From positions 62,001 through 126,000 of the forward strand of contig JAJEKV010000304.1 in the NCBI GenBank assembly GCA_021234155.1: a stretch of DNA of 64,000 nucleotides. Reading direction: 5' to 3'. Shown here piece by piece: positions 56,201 through 64,000 of this stretch. The stretch's first letter is position 1, and every line of letters starts with the position of its first letter. Made by a program: the position numbers and the translations under genes. Below the pieces are notes generated by a model. The model did no database searches. It was not told the DNA's origin and saw only the letters and a program-made list of their open reading frames with translations. This stretch comes from Isoetes taiwanensis. Lineage: Eukaryota > Streptophyta > Lycopodiopsida > Isoetales > Isoetaceae.

Positions 56201-58338
56201 CAAAGAGGCACCCATGGAAGCGAGTGCAAAGGTGGTAAATGTATGGAAAGGAAAAAAAGATGTTCTATCTACAATCAAGGACTTAAATACGTGTGGCTGG
56301 AGTATAAATAAAAAGGACTGGAAAAGAAGAGGAAAGGCAGGTAGTGGAAAAAGACAACGTAGCGTGGATGAAGTTCACTTAAGACGTCTATCCGATTCCA
56401 ATGTGAGTTTTGCCATGCGAAATATCCTGATGGTAAAATCCATTAGTGTAACATTACAATTTGCAGGGATATGGTGGACACTGGCATGTACTTGCATCAA
56501 TAACAATCCAAGCACCCATTGAAGAAGTGTGGAGAACTCTAACTTCATATGAAAGTTTGTCAAAGTAAGGCGACTGTATGTATTGATGAAATTATCTTGG
56601 ACAGTATGTAGATCTGCATTGTTACGATAATACATTGTTGCAGTCGATGTTGAAACGGTAAAATTGTCTTCTTAAAGGTCAACTGCAATTCATACAGGTT
56701 TCTTCCAAATCTTGCAAAGAGCATAATTCTTTCAAGGGAAGATAATCATCTCCGGATACTTCAGGTCTTTTTCATTACCACTTGTAGGGCCTGTGATGTT
56801 GCTTGTTTGAATTTAGCTCATGCATCATTGTAGTGATAGAATACCTCGCCTCAAATGAATAATGTGTACAACCTATATTGTCAAGTCATGAACATCATAA
56901 TGCCGCTCTTTTAAACTTCTGTCACGGAACGTTGCTTCTGTTTTTATGAATGCAGGAAGGGTACAAACGCCTTATGTATATGGTTTTACATGCACGTGTT
57001 GTTCTTGAACTTTGTGAAAGACCACTTTCTGAGATAACCTTTCATCAAGTAGAAGGAGACTTTGAATCACTGCAAGGGAAATGCTCACTTGATGCCTTGG
57101 GAAGTGAACACACCTTACTGAGATATGTTGTCAATGTTAAAATGAAAAGCAATTGTTTTCTCCCAGACGGCATGATTGAAGAGGTAAAGCTACTATGTCA
57201 ATCCTTTGATTTGTGTTCGAGATTATTCTTTAATTTTAAATAGTATTCCACCATTGCATAATGAAAAGTTATTTAGCGGTCTCTGTGCTGCAGGTCGCTT
57301 ATGAAGACCTACCTGAGAATTTATGTGCAATCCGTGATGAGTTAGAAATCGCCAGAAAGGGTCTGCAGCACACAGTTTCAGATGAAAAGGAAATGACTTC
57401 AGATAAGGACTCTGAAATATCTCCACAGGATGTACTGAATACTGCCCCACATCAGGTTAATCCAGCAAAGGATGAGCTTAAGCGAGAGAGACTGTCAAGA
57501 AGAAAAGAGATCCAGTAAAGGGCCTCCAGAAAGATTTCGATGTCCTAGAAAACGAGTTACGAAAAATTCATTGAAGAACATGGAGAATCTGGATACATGC
57601 CAGTGCGCGGCGACCTCAAAAAAAAAGGCCGTGTTGATTTGGAAAAGGCAATTTCACGAATGGGTGGATTTCAAGCGGTTGCAGATCGTTTAGGGATTCG
57701 TCTCATATAAGCAAAGAAATCCCAAAGGATATTGGAATAGTTTAGAAAATATCAGAAAGGAGGTTTGTCCCTTTTCTCATTCTGCATTTAAAACCTTGTT
57801 ATTGCCTCATATCTATTGTTGATGGCTATACACTCTACGAGTTTACTAATTATTAATGTAACCTCAAATGCAGCTTCATGATTCCCAAACAAGTAATGGT
57901 AAGGACCCATCACAAATGCCGAGCAGAAGGATTTTGGAGAAGAAGGGTATGTCATTTTGTTGTGTGTTAAGTTCTCCCATGGTGATGCATCTTTCCACTG
58001 CTTACATCTTTAAGTGGGGAGCGCATGTCTCGCCATAGATTAGCTTCATGCCTGCATTAGCTTAACTTGACTTCAATTCCTGCACACATTTATATTTACA
58101 GTTTAAGTAATGAGCATGCAGCCGTTTTGGATTATGATATTCACACGTGATTTCAAGATAGAACAATGTAGTCCAAGTTGCTGATTTTCACTTTGCAGGA
58201 CGTTACGATCTTGCTCGAGCATTTGAAAAATGGGGGAGAATCTATGAAGTTGCTGTCATGTTAGGTATGAAACCAAAACATCATAAACTTCTGGACACAA
58301 GGTCTCAAAGTCCAATGCAAGATGATAGAGAAGCATAG
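53260..58338 (+). CDS. HCF145: HCF145-like chloroplast mRNA-stability factor (two SRPBCC domains and two TMR motifs), ten exons, three indels in exon 8
   Basis: HCF145 is a plastid protein needed for stability of the psaA transcript; its C-terminal TMR motifs bind RNA. Exons by GT-AG and phase: 53260?-54461, 54868-54988, 55326-55411, 56018-56402, 56467-56564, 56698-56764, 56956-57183, 57294-57762, 57874-57946, 58199-58338. SRPBCC 1: VSWRERHISASILVNASEEH, VLTDYERLPEFIPHL, MYWHIEA, MVEGDFKKYAGRW, YEVNVIPKLIFPTPFVEKII. Linker DEVHLRRLS. SRPBCC 2: VLASITIQAPIEEVWRTLTS, FLPNLAKSIILSRED, YKRLMYMVLHARVVLEL, VEGDFESLQGKCS, YEDLPENLCAIRDELE. TMR 1: GYMPVRGDLKKKGRVDLEKA; TMR 2: MPSRRILEKKG plus RYDLARAFEKWGRIYEVAVM. 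Exon 8 has a lost base before 57512, an extra A near 57562-57566 and a lost TC near 57702. The first exon is open about 350 codons before SRPBCC 1, far longer than the known leader, so the start is uncertain. Confidence 0.88.
55385..55580 (+). repeat. 106-bp tandem duplication spanning the exon 3 splice donor
   Basis: GAGATGGTTTCTTCGTCC, the end of exon 3 plus its donor (CCAAG|GT), is repeated at 55491, creating a second donor at 55517/55518. GCAAGAAATAATG at about 55479 recurs near 55567, a partial third unit. Confidence 0.8.
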
Positions 58339-59341
58339 ATTATGGGAGTCTTTTTGCCATACATTATCCAATGGAATGTATTCCAGCTGTAAACACAATT
58401 CCACCACAGCATTCAAATTGACTTGGATGTTCATAAAATGCAATGGACCTGTTAAACTGAGCGTCTTTCTATAGCTATGGTGTTCACCATTATGCAACAA
58501 AGAGTAGGTTTAAACTGGAAGTCAGAAAATCCTTTGGTGCAATCATGGCCTCCAGGGATACTGGAAACTCCTAGGAGCTTATTCTTTGAAGGACCATGAA
58601 AGTTGAGTTGCAAGACATTGGGATATAGAAATATACAGTAATGCAAGTGGTCTCACAAATTGAAAGTTTTCAGCTCCACATATAGGAAACAGCAAAATGT
58701 GTAGATAGTAAGATACTATATATACTTTTGCAGAATCTTCAAAGTTCAACAGGAAACTCTTAAAGGACTAAAGTGGTTTATGTGGGGCTGCCAGAATGCT
58801 ATAATAATCACAGGTCAGTTGTTAATGCTTCGGTTTCTGCAAGTATGCATCATTCTCATATGGTTCATATACAATTGTAGAGCAGTTGTGAATGCTTCAT
58901 TTTCTGCAACTGTCCTCTGCATCATTCTCATATCGTTCGTATGCATTTGATATTAGAATAAAAAAGAAGTTCAACATTTAGTACATGCATGGGGAAAATA
59001 TCAGCCTAGCTATGAAGTCAAGAACTTCCTAGGAGCTCACGCTTTGGCATCTCCTCCTTGTATAAAATACCTCATGGTGCGGGTAAAATTCTACAAACTG
59101 TGTTGCTAATTTGATTGCAATGTAGGCTACAAACTTCGGGCTGAATCCTTGAAACTCTAAGTTGAATTCAGTCTTATGCATTTGGCCCTGGATGTAGATG
59201 TGATCCAAAACCTCATATTTCACCCCAAAATTCCAAGACATTTCAATTTGATTCTAACCTTGACCCATTTCAAAATTGCCTCTGGGACGAGGTCAAGGTT
59301 AGAAAACGATGACCGTTGTAAATGTTGTCAACTAGTATCTT
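58339..59341. repeat. 3' flank of HCF145 with a 67-bp tandem duplication
   Basis: CAGTTGT(T/G)AATGCTTC starts units at 58816 and 58883, each followed by GCATCATTCTCATAT. The rest, including a minus frame at 59029-59241, has no recognisable motif. Confidence 0.6.
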
Positions 59342-61190
59342 GTTAGAATAGAATAGAATAGAATAGAGTTTTTATCATCCACGGAGATTAATTGGTTTTT
59401 GGGACCCAAAGAGAGCGTAACAGACTTGTTACTGCCCAGGTTAAAAAACCCTTGCCCCCGTGTTGTAAAACTGTATAGATACATATGAAGTAAGACATGG
59501 TCAAGTCATGCGAGTGTCCGGGGACATAGCTGGTCCCGCAGACCCATGACCTTTTGGAGGTATGATCCCAGCATCAGAACTGGAGCTGTACTCAGTATCA
59601 CGTGTAGCAGCTGGCCAGGCATGACCAACTCAGCATAGCGCATTCGGATTTAGTCATATGCCGGACATCCCTGTAGGGCATGACATTCATCTTCAATGAC
59701 CCTCATTTGACATCATCAACGAAGCTTGTCCTACCATATCTTGCCAATCCATCTCCCTGTCTCAATTCAGAGACGGTATGCACCTGTGCAGATCGAGGCA
59801 ATGAGTCAACGCCTTTTTATAGGCAGTTGGGTATGCAGGTAGCGTCGCGAATCCTGTTCCAATGAGGGATTCACTTGGCGCTGGTAATGTGCTGTCTTGA
59901 TCTATCCAAGAGTGCTGGCATCCCAGAGCTTGCTGAGGAAGCAAGCATCAAGGTACTGCTGCAAGTTGTGGCGATCTGCCTCTGTTTGCACTTGTATGCA
60001 CCTGTGCTCTTGCATATTCCATCTGATGAGCCACTGAGCTCACTTTTCCTTCCAACGGGTCTTGAGGCGCCCCCATTGCCATGGTAGAAGCTAGGCTAGG
60101 AAGGCGAGCATCGTCTATAGTGACCACCTTTTGACATAAAATACATATAGGTGAATCCTCTGGGCCTTTGAAAGTAGACGATATGTCGATCCAGGGCTAC
60201 CCTTTAAAGGGGTAAGAAACCTATCTCCTACACCAGGATCTGATATGGGACTGTGGACTTCATCTTTAGTGCCAAGCCAAGAAGGCTTTCTGTACCTGCT
60301 CTAAATCATTCCAGGTAGCGAATGACACCACGGGCTCCAAAGCTCGACCCCGTATAAAAGGAGAGGCTCTACCAAGACCCTGAATAGATGCGACTGATGG
60401 GCCCAGTCATATAACTTCGCTCTAGTTGTTCTGTATTGCATATCCAGCCCGCTGTTACTCATAGACAAATAGAAGTATCCCACTACATACTAAAAGGGAA
60501 CTCCACTCCCAAATACTTGTACGTGGATGCCACTTCCACATTTTGCCCCCCGTAACTGAAGGAGGAGGCTCATGGCTGACGTGAGGATGATATGAGGACC
60601 ACTTAGTCTTGGCCAGGTTCACTTTCGCATGTCGGGCCGATTAAAATGTGTCACATTTAAGGGTCTAGACGAGACTCGAACCCACTACCTCTGGAGTGGT
60701 AGCCGTGCAGCCTAACCGAAAAGGCCACGATGATTTGGACGAAACCAGTTAATCATCACATCTGGCAGAATGTGTCCAGAGCGTCGAAATGGCGCTGCAT
60801 GACTGCAGTGTAAGCAAGGAGATCCACATCATTAGCATATATCAGCTGCATGGTAATCTGGTGCAGGAGATGAGTTCTGTCGCTCCCATTTTCAGCAAAC
60901 CAGCTCTCCAAGTGATTAATATACAGTTCAAACAATGTAGGGAAGAGAGGACATCCTTGGCGGACCCCAATATTTCTATCGAATGGCTGGCTTATTAGAT
61001 GCAATCCACCTGAGCATGTCTCATATGACTTATATAGCGCATTCTGCAAATCTGCCAAGACCCCTAGGTCTTGCAATTTTACCCACAGCTTTTCCCTTGG
61101 TACCGTATCAAAAGGCTTGGCTAAGTCCACAAAGCAGCAATATAGGTCCCGCCGTCGGTTCCTGCGAGCGAACAAGCGACCAAGCAAACA
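59342..61190 (-). mobile_element. LINE (family A), 5'-truncated, with reverse transcriptase and (TATTC)n tail
   Basis: The minus strand reads CCFVDLAKPFDTVPREKLW (about 61130-61070), IGVRQGCPLFPTLFELYINH, LESWFAENGSDRTHLL, LIYANDVDLLAY (about 60845), then, past a tRNA-like insertion, VNLAKTKW, STYKYLGVEFPFSM (about 60530) and LFRVLVEPLLLYGVELWSPW (about 60400-60340). The catalytic YADD box has become YAND. It ends with GGGTCCCAAAAACCAATTAA, CTCCGTGGATGATAAAAACT and TATTC units at 59344-59368. Same family and 3' end as the plus-strand LINE at 30600-33545. Upstream it ends abruptly at about 61190 next to an oppositely oriented LINE. Confidence 0.85.
60650..60755 (-). mobile_element. tRNA-like (SINE-head) insertion in the LINE reverse transcriptase
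   Basis: The minus strand carries a B box GGTTCGAGTC (complement at 60673-60682), an arm CTACC-ACTCCAGA-GGTAG like an anticodon stem-loop, and an A-box-like CGGTTAGGCTG (complement of 60708-60718). It separates FCQM from VNLAKTKW, whereas the family A copy at 32215-32270 runs straight through (FANLP.. then VNLAKTRV-like). So about 100 bp was inserted. Short similar flanks (ATGTGA) on both sides may be a duplication. Confidence 0.6.
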
Positions 61191-61194
61191 AAGG

Positions 61195-64000
61195 GAAATA
61201 GGAGTAGATGGCGCAAATAGGGGAAGGCAAAGTTATGGGACTGTGAGACGGACGTCTCCGCCATACATCAGGACAGTGTGGGAAATAGCCCGCCGACTGG
61301 TGCCTACCACTAAGCAACAGACGCCAACCTCTCCGATCCCACAAAATGAAAATGAAAAGTGGAAAAATGGAGGCTGCCAAGTACGGGATAGTGGGAGACA
61401 TCTCCCCGACCGTACACCAAGACAGTGAGGATCTGATCCTCCGATTGGTGCACCAAAGTTACACACCCACTATTCAAATAACACAACATAAAGATGATAT
61501 TACATATATTTGGAGGTCACAAAACTCGTGGAAATAAATTCGAATTGGCAAAGAATAATGACAAGAACATATAGAAGGTGGCGTAAATAAAGCAAAAAGT
61601 TAATCATAACAAAGATGGGGAAAAGTTTGAAATTTGAAATTCAAATCACGAAAGGCGGTGAATGGAAACGGGTGAATAACTAAGAAGAATATATCAAACA
61701 AAGGAAGAAGGGCAAATATACAGGAGAACGCAGAAGAGAGTAAGCGGCGGAAGAAGGGAGCGCTGGGTATAAACCACAAAGAAGGGAGAGGGAGGAAATG
61801 GCTAATCAAGCAGGACCGATAGGGACCAGCAGGCAGGAACTCCAACAGGATCTGCAGGACTTCCTGGCACAGATAGAAGTAAGATTGGAGACCAGGGTGC
61901 CGAGGATGGAGGCGCTCAACACATTGGCAAAAGTGCAAAAGAACAAAGAGGCGATAGGAAAGGTGGAGGATCGGGTGCATGTGGTGGAGGAATCAGGAGT
62001 GGAAATTCGAAAGAAGATGGACGAGGTGGAGAAAGAAAAAGCGGAAATCATACAAAGGTTGGTGACACTAGAGAAGAAGCAAATAGATTTAGATGCGGGC
62101 GTAGCTTTGATAGGATAAAACCCCACGCTCTAGAATTCAAGGAGCGGGAGAGGATAAAGCATGACGTTAGATTGATAGGAGTTGCCGAAAAGGCCTAACG
62201 AGGGACACGCTTTCGTCACCGTAAATAATGGAGAATGTCTTCCAAGAGCACGTGAATGTGATGGTGAAAGCAAAGGCGGGCGGGGGGCATGGAGAGGAAG
62301 GGCGAGGCACATAAATATAACCCCAAGGACATGGCAGCCAAGGAGAGAATTATCCGCGGATTCAAACTCAGAACGGACTCAAGGTACAAGAGGTTTCTAA
62401 CAGCCTATGCAGAGATGTGGTCCGCACAAGGAACCGGGCAAAGGTCGAGAATTGAGTTTCAAGGAATACAAGCTGTGGGTAAAGAATGGGAAATCAGATT
62501 TTCAAAAGGGGCTTGGAGAAAACGCCCACGTGAAACGCATAACGCAAGGAAACGGACGGACCCACAAGACCAAGAAGGACGGAATCTCATATTGATCTAG
62601 CTGGGACAAAGCAACAGATACGATAAAGGAAACAAAGCATCATCTGGATCAAGTGGATCTGAAACCGCCCCAAGATTCTCACACGCATACACAACTAGGT
62701 TGGGGAAGTTTTAAAAGAGGCGTGAAAAGACCTAGACCGAAACATAACACCGACAAGGGAAACAGGGGGGGATCAGGGGGCGAGGACGAGGAGACAGGTG
62801 AGGAAAGGACACGAAATAGACCACCAGGGGTCCAGGGGGGCGCAGAAAGGACGGAAGAAATAGCTGTCCGGTAATCGAACTGCACGGATACCCTTTGGGA
62901 TGACGGAGAACGCCTACACGCAGCAAGGGATCGGGACATCATATGTCTGGTAGAGACATGGGAGCACAGAGAGCTAAGAGGCTACCAGACGAACCAGGAT
63001 ACACACTGTTCACATGTTGGAGAGAAAAGAATTACAAAGCAGGTAGGGGAAGTGCAGGTCTAGCCTGCTACATTAGGAATAGGAGTGTCAGGAAAGCATG
63101 TATTCTAGAAACAGACATTAATAAAAGATATATGCTTATGGATATTGTAATGCTTGATTATAAGAAACTATATTTATCGATAGTGTATTACCCAATCGCA
63201 ATGTGACAAGTTGGAATTAATAAGCATGGGGGAAGTGGTCATGAGGCACAGGGATAAGGGACCGCTGATAATAATAGGAGATATCAATGCAAGAACAGGG
63301 CAAGAACAGACAAAGAAAGTAGGGATAGACAATGAGGATGGACAATGGAAACAGAATAGGGGGGGGACGAATGGCGAGAGGAATACCAGAGAGACAAAGT
63401 AGAGGTAACAAGAAGAGGGGAAACCTTGATAGAGGTATGTACAGCCACGCACTGATTATATGCAATGGACTAAGAAGGTGGCAAGCCTCAGATGTACCAC
63501 AAGTGCAAACGCCAAGACTAAACAAAACAAAGATAGTTGACTATGTGATAGCAAACGAGGAAGCAATGGCAGAAATTGGGAACATGGAGCTAGGAGAATG
63601 GCCGATAGGGGGAAGGGATAGCCACAGACCCATCACGCTCAAAATAAGAGCAATAAGTGGAAAGGCAGAAGAAAGGCAAAGAGAAGTTAAACAGAAGAAA
63701 CTTGTAGTCAAATTCAGAGAAAGCAGAGTGGGAATATTCATAAACACGGTGATAAAGAGAATGAGAGACAAAGAGTGGGGAACAGGACTGAAGGACAGAG
63801 GGAACGATATGAATGACCTCTTGGAAGAGGCAGCAAGGACAGCATTCGGAAGGAAAGAAAGAGGGAAAAGGGCTATGGCGTTTCGGAGATCAGTATGGTT
63901 CGACGAGGCATGCGTAGAACAGAGAAAGAAAGCCAAACAAGCAAGAGGAACTGAGGCATACAAAGACGAGCGGAGCAAATATGTCAAAATACTAAAAAGG
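61195..64000 (+). mobile_element. LINE (family B) 5' part: 5' UTR monomers, coiled-coil ORF1, endonuclease; cut by window end
   Basis: The + strand is purine-rich. The 5' UTR has a 148-bp tandem repeat (61237 and 61385). ORF1 starts at 61798 (MANQAGPIGTSRQELQQDLQ) and is a heptad-rich coiled coil (KIRKKMDEVEKEKAEIIQ-like, to 62118), then out of frame RERIKHDVRLIGVAE and KERIIRGFKLRTDSRYKRFL, as in L1-type ORF1. A basic/acidic Gly-rich linker follows (62690-62870). ORF2 begins with an APE-type endonuclease in pieces: DIICLVETWE (about 62935), RGSAGLACYIRN, LIIIGDINARTGQ (about 63265-63303), IVDYVIANEEAM and GRDSHRPITLKI (about 63614-63649). Motifs ETW, GD.NAR and DSHRP are the catalytic ones, but several frameshifts and stops break the frame. 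The linker to RT reaches the window edge. Confidence 0.8.
61237..61475 (+). repeat. 148-bp tandem monomers in the LINE 5' UTR
   Basis: GGGACTGTGAGACGGACGTC (61237) and GGGATAGTGGGAGACATCTC (61385) begin diverged copies; each continues with CATCAGGACAGTG or CACCAAGACAGTG and a (C/G)CGA(C/T)TGGTGC phrase. The second is incomplete. Placement at the element's 5' end resembles promoter monomers of some L1 elements. Confidence 0.65.

Noticed and set aside
59342-64000. Single LINE inverted by twin priming (minus 3' half, plus 5' half)
   Set aside because: The orientation fits, but the plus-strand part is strongly purine-rich and the minus-strand copy is not in its sense direction, so they look like two different families. 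The deciding sequence lies beyond the window.
1-64000. CRISPR arrays, prophage, bacterial operons or organelle rRNA/tRNA clusters
   Set aside because: No regularly spaced identical repeats with unique spacers, no Shine-Dalgarno-led gene runs and no conserved rRNA segments were seen.

Overview
This looks like nuclear DNA from a land plant. It is AT-rich, with short phase-conserved spliced exons of plant-specific genes (an HCF145-type chloroplast RNA-stability factor, SAP18, a ceQORH-type quinone oxidoreductase, sucrose synthase, a PPR protein, an arabinogalactan peptide), and these sit in degraded retrotransposons, SINEs and minisatellites. No bacterial operons, rRNA or CRISPR arrays are visible. 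The density of mutated gene copies suggests a large repeat-rich genome. A seedless plant such as a fern, lycophyte or bryophyte is my guess from the protein flavour, but the sequence does not prove it.

Layout. 0-9 kb: a PPR pseudogene, a Ty3/gypsy scrap, a bulb-lectin pseudogene and a short L1-type insertion with a clear target-site duplication. 9-17.5 kb: a non-coding block whose + strand is T-rich and A-poor, built from several tandem duplications, with a 50-bp TATA hairpin module near its left edge and again close to its right end. 18-24 kb: unassigned AT-rich DNA, a Ty1/copia 3' end and a Harbinger-type MITE next to it. 24.2-26.9 kb: a GTGATTCC minisatellite followed by the six-exon SAP18 gene. 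28-33.5 kb: an inverted-repeat element, a Ty3/gypsy chromovirus fragment and a LINE. 34-36 kb: a sucrose synthase pseudogene (minus). 39.3-41.7 kb: a ceQORH pseudogene and a broken small secreted protein gene. 42-52 kb: mostly unassigned sequence with several LINE/SINE 3' ends, a SINE and an arabinogalactan-peptide gene that lacks its GPI tail. 53.2-58.3 kb: a ten-exon HCF145 gene. 59.3-64 kb: a LINE on the minus strand, head-to-head with a second, different LINE on the plus strand that runs off the window.

Only SAP18 and HCF145 look like near-complete genes. Each carries one-or-two-base indels confined to a single exon while every other exon and splice phase is intact, so sequence error and recent gene death must be separated. 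The strongest repeat biology is a family of LINE 3' ends with pentanucleotide tails, (TATTC)n or (TTATC)n, apparently shared with a tRNA-derived SINE, as expected if the SINE borrows the LINE machinery. The genes do not form a shared pathway; they are islands in repeats.
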